From contig CAMLBO010000031.1 of assembly GCA_946478305.1 (NCBI GenBank), forward strand, positions 1-46,065: DNA of 46,065 bases, given 5' to 3'. Position numbers and translations under genes: made by a program. Positions within the stretch are counted from its first letter, which is position 1, and each line of letters opens with the position of its first letter. This document shows, one piece after another, positions 7,431 through 16,849 of this stretch. Origin of the DNA: an uncultured Enterobacterales bacterium (GTDB taxonomy: Bacteria > Pseudomonadota > Gammaproteobacteria > Enterobacterales > Enterobacteriaceae). The notes below the pieces were generated by a model that searched no databases, was not told the DNA's origin, and saw only the letters and a program-made list of their open reading frames with translations.

Positions 7431-9614
7431 GTGAAGGCAGACGCCCTGAAATCCGTACCCGCAAATACCCCTAATCAGCAGCCCATTGTCATCAAGCGGG
7501 ACGGATGCCAGGTCCCTTTCGATGAAGCCCTGATTAAACAGGCAGTCGAGCGAGCGGCCGTGGCGGCCGGCATCGACAGTGCCGATTATTGCGCACAGGT
7601 GGCCAGCGTGGTGACGGCCGGATTGCGGGGTAAACCGCGAGTGGACATCAATGAGATCCAGGACGCAGTAGAAAACCAGCTGATGTCAGGCCCGTATAAA
7701 AAACTGGCGCGCGCTTATATCGAATACCGCCATGACCGTGACGTAAAACGCGAACTGCGTGGCCGGTTAAACCAGGAAATTCGCGGTCTGGTTGAGCAAA
7801 GCAATATGGCGCTGCTCAATGAGAACGCCAACAAAGACAGCAAAGTCATTCCAACTCAGCGCGATCTGCTGGCGGGTATCGTCGCTAAACATTACGCCAA
7901 ACAGCATATTTTACCGCGTGATGTGGTTCTGGCGCATGAACGTGGCGAAATTCACTATCACGACCTCGATTACTCGCCGTTTTTCCCGATGTTTAACTGT
8001 ATGTTGATTGACCTGCAGGGCATGCTGACCCGCGGTTTCAAAATGGGTAATGCAGAAATCGACACGCCGAAGTCAATTTCCACCGCAACGGCAGTCACAG
8101 CCCAAATCATTGCGCAGGTTGCGAGCCATATTTACGGCGGCACTACCATCAACCGCATCGACGAAGTGTTGGCTCCTTTCGTGACCGAAAGTTTTAATAA
8201 ACATAAAGCTGTAGCGCAGGAGTGGAACATTGCTGACGCCGATGCCTTTGCCCACAGCCGCACCGAAAAAGAGTGTTATGACGCCTTCCAGTCACTGGAA
8301 TATGAGGTCAATACGTTACACACCGCCAACGGCCAGACGCCGTTTGTTACTTTCGGGTTTGGTCTCGGAACGTCCTGGGAATCACGCTTGATTCAGCAGT
8401 CGATTCTGCGTAATCGCATTGCTGGTCTGGGCAAGAACCGCAAAACTGCCGTGTTCCCGAAATTGGTGTTTGCTATCCGCGACGGCCTGAACCACAAAGC
8501 CGACGACGCTAACTACGACATCAAGCAGCTGGCGCTGGAATGTGCCAGCAAACGCATGTATCCGGACATTCTTAATTACGATCAGGTGGTGAAGGTCACC
8601 GGATCCTTCAAAACCCCGATGGGTTGCCGCAGCTTCCTGGGCGTGTACGAAGAGAATGGCGAGATGATCCACGAAGGGCGCAATAATATCGGCGTGATCA
8701 GCCTTAACCTGCCGCGCATCGCACTGGAAGCCAAACAGGATGAAGCCGCATTCTGGACGCTGCTCGACGAGCGCCTGCTGCTGGCGAAAAAAGCCCTGAT
8801 GACCCGCATTGCACGCCTCGAAGGCATCAAAGCCCGTGTGGCACCGATTCTCTATATGGAAGGCGCGTGCGGCGTGCGTCTGAAAGCCGACGACGATATT
8901 TCCGGCATTTTCAAAAATGGCCGTGCCTCTATTTCGCTGGGCTATATCGGCGTACATGAAACCATTAACGCGCTGTTCGGCAATCAGACTCACGTCTTCG
9001 ACGCCAGCCAACTGCGTGAAAAGGCCGAAGCCATCGTTGGCCGCCTCAAAGAGGCCACCGAGCAGTGGAAAGAGGAAACTGGCTACGGGTTCAGCCTCTA
9101 CAGCACGCCAAGCGAAAACCTGTGCGACCGCTTCTGCCGTCTGGATGCCGCCGAGTTCGGGCTGATTCCTGGCGTCACCGATAAGAGCTATTACACCAAC
9201 AGCTTCCACCTCGATGTCGAGAAGAAAGTGAATCCGTATGAAAAACTCGATTTCGAAGCACCTTATCCACCGCTGAGCAACGGCGGTTTCATCTGCTACG
9301 GCGAATATCCGAACCTGCAACATAACTTGAAAGCACTGGAAGACGTGTGGGATTACAGCTACTCCCGCGTGCCTTACTACGGCACCAATACGCCGATTGA
9401 TGAGTGCTACGAGTGCGGCTTTACCGGCGAATTTGAGTGTACCAGCAAAGGTTTTACCTGCCCGAAATGCGGTAACCATGAACCATCACGTGTCTCCGTT
9501 ACCCGTCGCGTGTGCGGTTATCTCGGCAGCCCCGACGCCCGTCCGTTCAACGCCGGTAAGCAGGAAGAGGTGAAGCGCCGCGTGAAACATCTGGGTAACG
9601 GACAGTTGGGTTGA
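7431..9614 (+). CDS. nrdD: Anaerobic ribonucleoside-triphosphate reductase (class III)
   Basis: This enzyme reduces NTPs to dNTPs without oxygen using a glycyl radical. The N-terminal ATP-cone spans about residues 20-110. The glycyl-radical loop is RRVCGYLG near residue 696, and two CxxC pairs (CYECG and CPKCG) near the C-terminus bind zinc. An in-frame ATG exists at 7407, but the GTG at 7431 has AAAAGGAG at the right distance and gives 727 aa, nearer the E. coli 712 aa. nrdG follows within 5 bp. It is very similar to E. coli NrdD throughout. Confidence 0.95.
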   Translation: MKADALKSVPANTPNQQPIVIKRDGCQVPFDEALIKQAVERAAVAAGIDSADYCAQVASVVTAGLRGKPRVDINEIQDAVENQLMSGPYKKLARAYIEYRHDRDVKRELRGRLNQEIRGLVEQSNMALLNENANKDSKVIPTQRDLLAGIVAKHYAKQHILPRDVVLAHERGEIHYHDLDYSPFFPMFNCMLIDLQGMLTRGFKMGNAEIDTPKSISTATAVTAQIIAQVASHIYGGTTINRIDEVLAPFVTESFNKHKAVAQEWNIADADAFAHSRTEKECYDAFQSLEYEVNTLHTANGQTPFVTFGFGLGTSWESRLIQQSILRNRIAGLGKNRKTAVFPKLVFAIRDGLNHKADDANYDIKQLALECASKRMYPDILNYDQVVKVTGSFKTPMGCRSFLGVYEENGEMIHEGRNNIGVISLNLPRIALEAKQDEAAFWTLLDERLLLAKKALMTRIARLEGIKARVAPILYMEGACGVRLKADDDISGIFKNGRASISLGYIGVHETINALFGNQTHVFDASQLREKAEAIVGRLKEATEQWKEETGYGFSLYSTPSENLCDRFCRLDAAEFGLIPGVTDKSYYTNSFHLDVEKKVNPYEKLDFEAPYPPLSNGGFICYGEYPNLQHNLKALEDVWDYSYSRVPYYGTNTPIDECYECGFTGEFECTSKGFTCPKCGNHEPSRVSVTRRVCGYLGSPDARPFNAGKQEEVKRRVKHLGNGQLG

Positions 9615-9618
9615 TGCT

Positions 9619-10083
9619 TTGAATTACCACCAGTATTACCCTATCGATGTGGTCAACGGGCCGGGAACGCGCTGCGTGCTGTTCGTTTCCGGCTGCGTCC
9701 ATGAATGCCGCGGGTGCTACAACAAAAGCACCTGGCGGCTGGATTCTGGTAAGCCTTTTACGCAGGCAGACGAAGACCGCATCATTGCCGACCTGCAAAA
9801 CACCGTGATCCCACGACAAGGTTTAACGCTCTCCGGTGGCGATCCGCTGCATCCGCAAAATCTGTCCGCCATTCGTCAGTTGTTATTACGCGTGCACGAT
9901 GAATGTCCGGGCAAAGACGTGTGGATGTGGACGGGGTATACACTCGGGGAACTGACGTCAGAACAGCACGAGGTGGTTGCGTTGATCAATGTGCTGGTCG
10001 ACGGCAAATTCGTACAGGCGTTGAAAGATCCGTCACTGATTTGGCGCGGCAGCGTTAATCAGGTGATTCATTATTTGAAATGA
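9619..10083 (+). CDS. nrdG: Anaerobic ribonucleotide reductase activase (radical SAM)
   Basis: NrdG installs the glycyl radical on NrdD using S-adenosylmethionine and a [4Fe-4S] cluster. The cluster motif C-X3-C-X2-C is present as CVHECRGC (Cys26, 30, 33), followed by SGGDPLH for SAM binding. At 154 aa it has the family length. The only sensible start is a TTG at 9619, four bases past the nrdD stop, giving MNYHQYYPIDVVNGPGTRC as in E. coli. A weak start in a tightly coupled pair would keep the activase below the reductase. Confidence 0.93.
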   Translation: MNYHQYYPIDVVNGPGTRCVLFVSGCVHECRGCYNKSTWRLDSGKPFTQADEDRIIADLQNTVIPRQGLTLSGGDPLHPQNLSAIRQLLLRVHDECPGKDVWMWTGYTLGELTSEQHEVVALINVLVDGKFVQALKDPSLIWRGSVNQVIHYLK

Positions 10084-10105
10084 ATGAGCTTGTGATCAAC
10101 AGAGT

Positions 10106-10125
10106 GCGGTAGTTCAGGCTACCGC
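10106..10125. terminator. Hairpin between convergent nrdG and HTH gene
   Basis: GCGGTAG (10106-10112) and CTACCGC (10119-10125) form a perfect 7-bp stem with a 6-nt loop between the convergent ends of nrdG and the small HTH gene, overlapping the latter's last codons. It could act in both directions, but no clear T-run follows. Confidence 0.4.
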
Positions 10126-10365
10126 TTCCCCACGGATCTCAATATGAGAGATACGCAGCCCCACACTCGCTAACATATTGACCAGCATATCAATACTGTA
10201 TACCGAGATTTTCCCCCATACCCGATCCGATATACTTGGCTGGGTTACCTCGAAAAATTTCGCGGCCTGAGCCTGAGTCATTTTTTTTTCGATATGTGCA
10301 GTGAGAACCCACTCTTCATCTCCCTGCAACCCGACCTTCACCGAACTGTCATTTAGCTGCGCCAT
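10114..10365 (-). CDS. Small XRE/HTH_37-type DNA-binding protein (antitoxin-like)
   Basis: The protein has 83 aa with a helix-turn-helix around residues 30-55 (TQAQAAKFFEVTQPSISDRV) and the tail YSIDMLVNMLASVGL typical of HTH_37/HigA-like antitoxins. Such proteins usually pair with a RelE/HigB-type toxin encoded directly upstream. Here the next 100 bp upstream holds no ORF and leads into phnF on the other strand, so the gene is solitary. It may be a left-over antitoxin, or a regulator of its own or the neighbouring phn promoter. The annotation rests on motif similarity. Confidence 0.7.
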   Translation of the reverse strand: MAQLNDSSVKVGLQGDEEWVLTAHIEKKMTQAQAAKFFEVTQPSISDRVWGKISVYSIDMLVNMLASVGLRISHIEIRGEAVA

Positions 10366-10468
10366 TCTGATGCCAACACCGAACTGAGGTTGACATCATG
10401 CCCACCTGCCCACGCGTCAATCAAATTCCTTCCTTTGCCCGTCTTAACCGTGCGAGGTATTCATTGTG

Positions 10469-11194
10469 ATGAACTTATCTAGACCTCTGACCAGTCACGC
10501 AACGATCTATCAGCAGATCGCCGCCGAGCTGGAACATGAGCTGCACAACGGCTACCGCTGTGGTGACTATTTGCCACCGGAACAACAGCTGGCCGAACGC
10601 TTTCAGGTCAACCGCCATACGCTGCGCCGCGCCGTCGATGAACTGGTGGATCGCGGCTGGCTGCAGCGCCGTCAGGGCGTGGGCACGCTGGTGCTGATGC
10701 GCCCTTACGATTATCCGCTGCATTCTCAGGCCCGCTTCAGCCAAAACCTGCTCGACCAGGGCAGCCACCCAACCAGCGAACGTCTGCTGGCGGTGCTTCG
10801 CCCCTGCACCGAACATGTAGCCACCGCGCTTTCATTGCAGGAAGGCGATACCGTTATTCATCTTCGCACCCTGCGCCGGGTCAACAGCGTACCGGTGTGC
10901 GTTATCGATCATTACCTGCCAGATCTCGACTGGTGGCCGTCATTGCAGAATTTTCACAGCGGTTCACTGCACGATTTTATCCGCGACGAAATTAAACAAT
11001 CCCTCAGCCGCCGCACCACCCGCATTAACGCCCGCCGCGCCCTGGCGAAAGAGAGCAAGTTGCTCGAAATCGTACCGCAGGCCCCGCTGCTTTGCGTGCG
11101 TACCCTCAACACCTGTGACGGCAATGACAGCGTGGCGGAATATTCCGTCAGCCTGACCCGCGCCGACATGATTGAACTGACGATGGAGCACTGA
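10469..11194 (+). CDS. phnF: GntR-family regulator of phosphonate utilisation
   Basis: This transcriptional regulator has an N-terminal winged HTH of GntR type (YQQIAAELEHEL, PPEQQLAERFQVNRHTLRRA, then GWLQRRQGVGTLV). Its C-terminal UTRA effector domain runs from about residue 90. The 241-aa length equals E. coli PhnF. A GTG at 10466 directly precedes the ATG chosen; the GAGG at 10454 suits either. It is the first gene of the phn operon, and phnG begins on the base after its stop. No convincing Pho box (CTGTCAT repeats) is visible in the short upstream region. Confidence 0.93.
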   Translation: MNLSRPLTSHATIYQQIAAELEHELHNGYRCGDYLPPEQQLAERFQVNRHTLRRAVDELVDRGWLQRRQGVGTLVLMRPYDYPLHSQARFSQNLLDQGSHPTSERLLAVLRPCTEHVATALSLQEGDTVIHLRTLRRVNSVPVCVIDHYLPDLDWWPSLQNFHSGSLHDFIRDEIKQSLSRRTTRINARRALAKESKLLEIVPQAPLLCVRTLNTCDGNDSVAEYSVSLTRADMIELTMEH

Positions 11195-11638
11195 ATGGAC
11201 GCCCAGAAAAACCGCCAGCGCTGGATGTCGGTGCTGGCCCATAGCCGCCCCACTGAACTTATCGAGCATTGGCAGCCTTTGAATTTATCCCCGCAGTTTG
11301 CCCGGCTGCGCCCCGCGGAAACCGGCCTGACCCAGTTGCAAGGCCGCATGGGTGGCACAGGTAAGCGCTTCGTCATGGGCGACATGACCGTTACCCGCGC
11401 CGTGGTGCAGCTCGACTGCGGCACCTATGGCTACAGCTACGTCGCTGGACGTGACAAAAAGCATGCGGAACTGTGCGCAATCATTGATGCGTTATTACAG
11501 GTCAACGGCATGGAAGAGCTGCTGCACAAAATGATCATCGCCCCGCTGGCGGCAACCCAACAGGCCCGCCGCGAGCAGCGTGCCCGTGAAGTGGCTGCCA
11601 GCCGCGTCGATTTCTTCACCCTGGTTCGCGGAGAATAA
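11195..11638 (+). CDS. phnG: C-P lyase core subunit PhnG
   Basis: PhnG belongs to the C-P lyase core complex (PhnG2H2I2J2). With PhnH, I and L it forms alpha-D-ribose 1-methylphosphonate 5-triphosphate from methylphosphonate and ATP. The 147-aa length and the start (MDAQKNRQRWMSVLAHSRP) fit the family. The ATG directly abuts the phnF TGA, and phnH follows after 3 bp, so translation is coupled. Confidence 0.93.
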   Translation: MDAQKNRQRWMSVLAHSRPTELIEHWQPLNLSPQFARLRPAETGLTQLQGRMGGTGKRFVMGDMTVTRAVVQLDCGTYGYSYVAGRDKKHAELCAIIDALLQVNGMEELLHKMIIAPLAATQQARREQRAREVAASRVDFFTLVRGE

Positions 11639-11641
11639 TCC

Positions 11642-12223
11642 ATGTCACTTGTTGCCAGTTTTCAACACCCGGTGGCTGACGCCCAGTTCAGCTTCCGTCG
11701 TATTTTAAAAGCCCTGAGTGAGCCGGGTACCTGCGTTAAATTGCCTGCGATGGCGGGGTTTGGTGCGCTCGGTTCGGCCAGCGCCTGCGTCCTGTTAACC
11801 CTGATCGACCAGGATACGCCGCTGTGGATCAGCCGTTCACTTAACGATGACATTCTGCGTAAAAACCTGCGTTTTCATACCGGCGCGCTGCTCACGGATG
11901 ACCCGTCTACGGTGAGTTTTGCGCTGGCAGATCCGGCACTCGACAGCGCGACGCTGATGGCTTTCCCCTGTGGTGATGAAATGTCACCGGAGCTGTCGAC
12001 CAGCGTCATCGTGCAGTTAGAGGCGTTGTCTGGCGGAACGCCGCTGCGCCTGACCGGCCCCGGTATTGAGTCTGAACGGGTGATCACCCCAAAACTCCCT
12101 GACGCGGTGCGCAATTATCTGCTGAACCGCCCGCACCGTTTCCCGCTGGGGCTGGACTTTATGCTCACCTGTGGTGACGCGCTGATTGCGCTGCCGCGCA
12201 CCACCCGCGTGGAGGTTTACTGA
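11642..12223 (+). CDS. phnH: C-P lyase core subunit PhnH
   Basis: PhnH is a component of the C-P lyase core complex with a fold related to PLP enzymes but no cofactor site. The 193 aa agree with the family length. The N-terminus (PVADAQFSFRRILKALSEPG) and the C-terminal RFPLGLDFMLTCGDALIALPRTT are typical. It lies in the continuous phn operon. Its TGA overlaps the phnI ATG, which implies coupled translation and balanced stoichiometry. Confidence 0.93.
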   Translation: MSLVASFQHPVADAQFSFRRILKALSEPGTCVKLPAMAGFGALGSASACVLLTLIDQDTPLWISRSLNDDILRKNLRFHTGALLTDDPSTVSFALADPALDSATLMAFPCGDEMSPELSTSVIVQLEALSGGTPLRLTGPGIESERVITPKLPDAVRNYLLNRPHRFPLGLDFMLTCGDALIALPRTTRVEVY

Positions 12224-13320
12224 TGTACGTAGCCGTGAAAGGGGGCGAAAAAGCCATTGCGGCCGCCCATCAGCTGCTCGCCCATGAGCGCCGGGGCGAC
12301 ACCACCGTTACCGAACTCGATTGCGCCCAAATCGAACAACAGCTCGGTCTGGCGGTGGATCGCGTGATGAGCGAAGGCGGGATTTATGACCGCGAACTTG
12401 CTGCACTGGCAATTAAGCAGTCCGGCGGAGATCTGGTCGAGGCGATTTTCCTGTTGCGCGCCTACCGCACCACGCTGCCGCGCCTGGCTACCAGCCAGCC
12501 GTTGGATACCAAAACGATGCGCCTTGAGCGGCGTATATCCGCCGTGTACAAGGATCTGCCCGGCGGGCAGGTGCTCGGACCGACTTACGACTACACCCAC
12601 CGCCTGCTGGATTTCGCGCTGCTGGCCGAAGGGGAAACGCCGTTTACGCCGCTGGCCGACGAAACTCTGCCGGAAAATTGCAGCCACGTTTTCGACCTGC
12701 TGACCCGCCAGCAGCTGGCAGTGCAGGAAGAAGATGACGGCTCGGAACCGGAAGATATCACCCGCACCCCGCCGGTCTACCCTGCTTCCCGCGCTGCCCG
12801 TCTGCAACAGCTGGTGCGCGGTGACGAAGGCTTTTTACTGTCGCTCAGCTACTCGACGCAGCGTGGCTATGGCCGTACCCACCCGTTCGCCGGTGAAATT
12901 CGTACCGGCTGGCTGACAGTGGAGATCGTGCCGGAAGAGCTGGGTTTTGCTATCGATATCGGTGAAATCCTGCTGACCGAGTGCGAAATGGTGAACGGTT
13001 TCGTGACACCGGAGGACAAACCCCCGCACTTCACCCGTGGCTACGGCCTGGTGTTTGGCCGCGCCGAACGCAAAGCCATGTCGATGTCGCTGGTGGACCG
13101 CGCGCTGCAAACCAAAGAGTACAACGAGCAGATCAGCAGCCCGGCGCAGGACGAAGAGTTTGTCTTATCTCACGCTGATAACGTCGAAGCCGCCGGTTTT
13201 GTTTCTCACCTCAAACTGCCGCACTACGTCGACTTCCAGGCTGAACTGGAGCTGCTCAAACGCCTGCGCCAGCAGCATGATGCCGCCTCCTCACAGGATC
13301 CTTCCCATGAAAAACAGTGA
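12223..13320 (+). CDS. phnI: C-P lyase core subunit PhnI
   Basis: PhnI acts as the nucleosidase/transferase component in the first step of C-P lyase, replacing adenine of ATP by phosphonate together with G, H and L. At 365 aa it has the E. coli size. It starts MYVAVKGGEKAIAAAHQLL and contains the conserved HPFAGEIRTGWLTVEI region. The start overlaps the phnH stop. The stop at 13320 lies 14 bp inside phnJ, a normal overlap in this operon. Confidence 0.94.
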   Translation: MYVAVKGGEKAIAAAHQLLAHERRGDTTVTELDCAQIEQQLGLAVDRVMSEGGIYDRELAALAIKQSGGDLVEAIFLLRAYRTTLPRLATSQPLDTKTMRLERRISAVYKDLPGGQVLGPTYDYTHRLLDFALLAEGETPFTPLADETLPENCSHVFDLLTRQQLAVQEEDDGSEPEDITRTPPVYPASRAARLQQLVRGDEGFLLSLSYSTQRGYGRTHPFAGEIRTGWLTVEIVPEELGFAIDIGEILLTECEMVNGFVTPEDKPPHFTRGYGLVFGRAERKAMSMSLVDRALQTKEYNEQISSPAQDEEFVLSHADNVEAAGFVSHLKLPHYVDFQAELELLKRLRQQHDAASSQDPSHEKQ

Positions 13321-14185
13321 AGCCAACGCGCCGGTCATCGCAGGTTATAACCACGGTTATCTCGATGAGCAGACCAAACGCATGATCCGTCGTGGCATTT
13401 TGAAAGCCGTCGCGATCCCGGGTTATCAGGTGCCGTTTGCCGGGCGCGAAATGCCGATGCCTTACGGTTGGGGCACTGGCGGTATCCAGCTGACGGCCAG
13501 CGTCATCGGCCAGCAGGACGTGCTGAAAGTGATCGACCAGGGCGCTGACGACACCACCAATGCGGTGTCGATCCGTAAATTCTTCCAGAGCGTGGCCGGG
13601 GTGAAAACCACCGAAAAGACCGTTGAGGCAACGCTGATCCAGACCCGTCATCGCATTCCGGAAACCCCGCTACAGGAAGATCAGATCCTGATTTTCCAGG
13701 TGCCAATCCCGGAGCCGCTGCGCTTTATCGAACCGCGTGAAACTGAGACCCGCAAAATGCACGCACTGGAAGAGTACGGCGTGATGCAGGTGAAACTGTA
13801 TGAGGACATCGCCCGCTTCGGCCATATCGCCACCACCTATGCCTATCCGGTGAAAGTGAATGATCGCTACGTGATGGATCCGTCGCCAATCCCGAAATTC
13901 GACAACCCGAAAATGCACATGATGCCCGCGCTGCAACTGTTCGGGGCGGGTCGCGAAAAGCGTATTTACGCCCTGCCGCCGTTCACCAAAGTGGAAAGCC
14001 TCGATTTTGAGGATCACCCGTTCACCGTACAGCAGTGGGATGAACCCTGCGCCATCTGCGGTTCTCACCACAGCTATCTGGATGAAGTGGTGCTAGACGA
14101 CCTCGGCAACCGCATGTTCGTCTGCTCCGATACCGACTTCTGTGCACAACAAGTCGAACTACAGAACGAGGTCAAACCGTCATGA
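13307..14185 (+). CDS. phnJ: C-P lyase, radical SAM catalytic subunit PhnJ
   Basis: PhnJ cleaves the carbon-phosphorus bond, releasing alkane and a ribose cyclic phosphate, by radical SAM chemistry. The cysteines are at 248, 251, 273 and 279 (CAICG ... CSDTDFC). Their spacing of 3, 22 and 6 is that of E. coli Cys241/244/266 (cluster ligands) and Cys272 (catalytic thiyl). The frame is open further upstream inside phnI, but the ATG at 13307 gives 292 aa against 281 in E. coli. The stop overlaps phnK in ATGA. Confidence 0.95.
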   Translation: MKNSEANAPVIAGYNHGYLDEQTKRMIRRGILKAVAIPGYQVPFAGREMPMPYGWGTGGIQLTASVIGQQDVLKVIDQGADDTTNAVSIRKFFQSVAGVKTTEKTVEATLIQTRHRIPETPLQEDQILIFQVPIPEPLRFIEPRETETRKMHALEEYGVMQVKLYEDIARFGHIATTYAYPVKVNDRYVMDPSPIPKFDNPKMHMMPALQLFGAGREKRIYALPPFTKVESLDFEDHPFTVQQWDEPCAICGSHHSYLDEVVLDDLGNRMFVCSDTDFCAQQVELQNEVKPS

Positions 14186-14973
14186 ATACTCCACTTACAC
14201 TTAGCGGCGAACCGCTGCTGTCGGTCAATAATCTGACCCACCTGTATGCACCGGGCAAAGGCTTTAGCGACGTGTCATTCAACCTTTATCCGGGTGAAGT
14301 ACTGGGCATTGTGGGCGAATCCGGCTCGGGAAAAACCACACTGTTGCAGTCGATTTCCGCCCGCCTTGCGCCACAGCAAGGACAGGTCATCTATAACAAC
14401 GGCCAGCAACCCGCGCAGTCGCTGTATGACATGCCGGAAAGCGACCGCCGCCGCCTGCTGCGCACCGACTGGGGCGTGGTGCATCAACATCCAATGGACG
14501 GCCTGCGCCGTTCAGTCTCGGCGGGGGGCAATATTGGCGAACGCCTGATGGCCATTGGTGAGCGCAACTACGGCAACATCCGTAAACAGGCCACCCAGTG
14601 GCTGGAAGATGTCGAAATTCCGGTGTCACGCCTGGATGACCTGCCAACCACCTTCTCGGGCGGTATGCAGCAGCGCCTGCAAATCGCCCGCAATCTGGTG
14701 ACTCACCCGCGTCTGGTGTTTATGGACGAGCCCACCGGCGGCCTCGACGTCTCCGTACAGGCGCGCCTGCTGGATCTGCTGCGCACGCTGGTGGTGGAAA
14801 TGCAGCTGGCAGTGGTGATTGTCACCCATGATTTGGGCGTCGCCCGCCTGCTCGCTCACCGTTTACTGGTGATGAAGCAGGGTCAGGTGGTGGAAAGTGG
14901 TTTAACCGACCGCGTGCTCGACGATCCGCATCATCCGTATACCCAATTATTAGTCTCCTCCGTGCTGTCTTAA
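14182..14973 (+). CDS. phnK: C-P lyase ABC-type ATPase PhnK
   Basis: PhnK is an ABC-family ATPase that docks on the C-P lyase core through PhnJ and is not a transporter subunit. It has Walker A GESGSGKT (residues 45-52), the signature FSGGMQQRLQIARNL, and Walker B with LVFMDEPTGGLD. The H-loop is VIVTHDLGVARLL. At 263 aa it is slightly longer than E. coli PhnK (252). It overlaps phnJ by 4 bp and is followed by phnL after 20 bp. Confidence 0.93.
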   Translation: MNTPLTLSGEPLLSVNNLTHLYAPGKGFSDVSFNLYPGEVLGIVGESGSGKTTLLQSISARLAPQQGQVIYNNGQQPAQSLYDMPESDRRRLLRTDWGVVHQHPMDGLRRSVSAGGNIGERLMAIGERNYGNIRKQATQWLEDVEIPVSRLDDLPTTFSGGMQQRLQIARNLVTHPRLVFMDEPTGGLDVSVQARLLDLLRTLVVEMQLAVVIVTHDLGVARLLAHRLLVMKQGQVVESGLTDRVLDDPHHPYTQLLVSSVLS

Positions 14974-14993
14974 ATGATGAAGAGTGACCAAAA

Positions 14994-15704
14994 ATGACGA
15001 CGAAGCTCAGGGTCGAAAATCTCAGTAAAACCTTTGTCCTGCATAACCAGAACAGCGCCCGTCTGCCCGTATTCAGTGATGCCAGCCTGCAGGTTGACGC
15101 CGGCGAATGCGTGGTGCTGCACGGCCACTCCGGCAGCGGCAAATCCACGCTGCTGCGCTCCTTGTACGGCAATTATCTGCCCGACAGCGGCCATATTTGG
15201 GTAGAACATCAGGGTCAGTGGGTGGACATGGTGGGCGCCGAAGCGCGGGCCATTCTCGCCGTGCGCCGCCACAGCGTCGGCTGGGTCAGCCAGTTTCTGC
15301 GGGTCATTCCGCGCATCAGCGCGCTAAACCTGGTGATGCAGCCGTTGCTCGAACTCGGTACCGACAGAGCCGAATGTGAAGCCCGCGCCCGCCGTCTGCT
15401 GACGCATCTCAATGTGCCGGAACGCCTGTGGCATCTTGCGCCCTCGACCTTCTCCGGCGGCGAACAGCAGCGCGTGAATATTGCGCGCGGCTTTATTGTC
15501 GATTACCCGATTTTACTGCTCGACGAACCGACCGCCTCGCTGGACGCCACCAACCGCGCAGCGGTGGTCACGCTGATTGAACAGGCCAAAGCCCGCGGCG
15601 CGGCGATTGTCGGGATTTTCCATGACGCGGATGTACGCGAACGCGTCGCCAACCGGTTGTATGCAATGACCCCAGCCACAGCGTCGGCGGAGATGCCATT
15701 ATGA
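14994..15704 (+). CDS. phnL: C-P lyase ABC-type ATPase PhnL
   Basis: PhnL is the second ABC-like ATPase of the pathway and is needed with PhnG, H and I for ribosylation of the phosphonate. Walker A is GHSGSGKS (residues 44-51), the signature [15 protein letters not shown], and Walker [13 protein letters not shown]; the H-loop is [12 protein letters not shown]. The 236 aa fit the E. coli size (226). The stop overlaps the phnM ATG (ATGA). No membrane partner is encoded nearby, as expected for a soluble ATPase. Confidence 0.93.
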   Translation: MTTKLRVENLSKTFVLHNQNSARLPVFSDASLQVDAGECVVLHGHSGSGKSTLLRSLYGNYLPDSGHIWVEHQGQWVDMVGAEARAILAVRRHSVGWVSQFLRVIPRISALNLVMQPLLELGTDRAECEARARRLLTHLNVPERLWHLAPSTFSGGEQQRVNIARGFIVDYPILLLDEPTASLDATNRAAVVTLIEQAKARGAAIVGIFHDADVRERVANRLYAMTPATASAEMPL

Positions 15705-16837
15705 TCATTAATAACGTCAATCTGGTGCTGGAAGATCAGGTGGTGAAGGGCTCGCTGGAAGTGCAGGACGGAATTATTACGTCCTTCGCCGACACCGCCA
15801 GCCAGTTGCCGCAGGCGCTGAATGCCGAAGGCGGCTGGTTGCTGCCCGGCCTGATTGAGCTGCACACCGATAACCTCGACAAATTCTTCACGCCGCGCCC
15901 GAAAGTGGACTGGCCCGCACACTCCGCCATGAGCAGCCATGACGCCCTGATGGTCGCCAGCGGCATCACCACGGTGCTCGACGCCGTAGCCGTCGGCGAT
16001 GTGCGCGACGGTGGGCACCGTCTGGAAAATCTGCAAAAGATGATCGATGCGGTGGTCAACAGCCAAAAAGCCGGGCTGAACCGCGCCGAGCACCGCCTGC
16101 ATCTGCGATGCGAACTGCCGCACGAAAGCACGCTGCCGCTGTTTGAAAAGCTGATGGATACCGACGTGCTGTCGCTGGTCTCCCTGATGGACCATTCGCC
16201 GGGCCAACGCCAGTTCGCTACACCGCAGAAATATCGCGAATACTATCAGGGCAAATACAACCTGAACGACGACCAGATGGAAGTATTCCAGGCCGAGCAG
16301 ATGGAGAATTCCCGCCGCTGGGCCCAGCCTAACCGCGTGGCCATTGCCGCCCACTGTCGCCGTCTGGGGATTGCCCTTGCCAGCCACGACGATGCGACTA
16401 CCGCCCACGTTGAAGAGTCGCTGGCGCTTGGCAGCGTGATCGCCGAATTCCCCACAACAGAAGAAGCCGCACGGGCATCGCACGCACTTGGGCTGCAAGT
16501 GCTGATGGGTGCGCCAAACATTGTTCGGGGCGGCTCGCATTCCGGCAATGTCGCCGCGCATCATCTGGCTTCGCTGGGTATCCTCGATATTCTGTCATCG
16601 GATTACTATCCCGCCAGTCTGCTTGATGCAGTGTTTCGCATCGCGCAGGACGAAGGCAACGCCTTCACCCTGCCGCAGGCGGTGAGTCTGGTGACGCGCA
16701 ACCCTGCCAGAGCGCTGCGCTTAGAAGACCGCGGTGTGATTGCGGAGGGTAAACGCGCCGATCTGGTGCTGGCACGGGCGCACGGTGATCACCATTACGT
16801 GCAGAACGTGTGGCGTCAGGGTATTCAGGTGTTTTAA
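15701..16837 (+). CDS. phnM: Ribose 1-methylphosphonate 5-triphosphate diphosphatase PhnM
   Basis: PhnM is an amidohydrolase-fold enzyme that removes pyrophosphate from the phosphonylated ribose triphosphate before PhnJ acts. Metal-binding features are visible: [35 protein letters not shown] and the late SDYYP. The 378 aa match the E. coli length. It overlaps phnL by 4 bp and phnN follows after 12 bp. Confidence 0.94.
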   Translation: MIINNVNLVLEDQVVKGSLEVQDGIITSFADTASQLPQALNAEGGWLLPGLIELHTDNLDKFFTPRPKVDWPAHSAMSSHDALMVASGITTVLDAVAVGDVRDGGHRLENLQKMIDAVVNSQKAGLNRAEHRLHLRCELPHESTLPLFEKLMDTDVLSLVSLMDHSPGQRQFATPQKYREYYQGKYNLNDDQMEVFQAEQMENSRRWAQPNRVAIAAHCRRLGIALASHDDATTAHVEESLALGSVIAEFPTTEEAARASHALGLQVLMGAPNIVRGGSHSGNVAAHHLASLGILDILSSDYYPASLLDAVFRIAQDEGNAFTLPQAVSLVTRNPARALRLEDRGVIAEGKRADLVLARAHGDHHYVQNVWRQGIQVF

Positions 16838-16849
16838 AAGGAAGTGATA

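Noticed and set aside
8382-9479. 365-codon frame antisense to nrdD
   Set aside because: The sense strand codes a highly conserved enzyme; the antisense frame has no ribosome site and reflects codon bias.
10366-10468. Pho box before phnF
   Set aside because: Only scattered TTGACAT-like pieces occur; no pair of CTGTCAT-like repeats with correct spacing is present.
13037-13306. Upstream extension of phnJ inside phnI
   Set aside because: The peptide is unlike PhnJ and low in family features; the ATG at 13307 fits the known N-terminus.
15503-16564. 353-codon frame antisense to phnM and phnL
   Set aside because: It is a shadow of well-supported phn genes and overlaps two of them.
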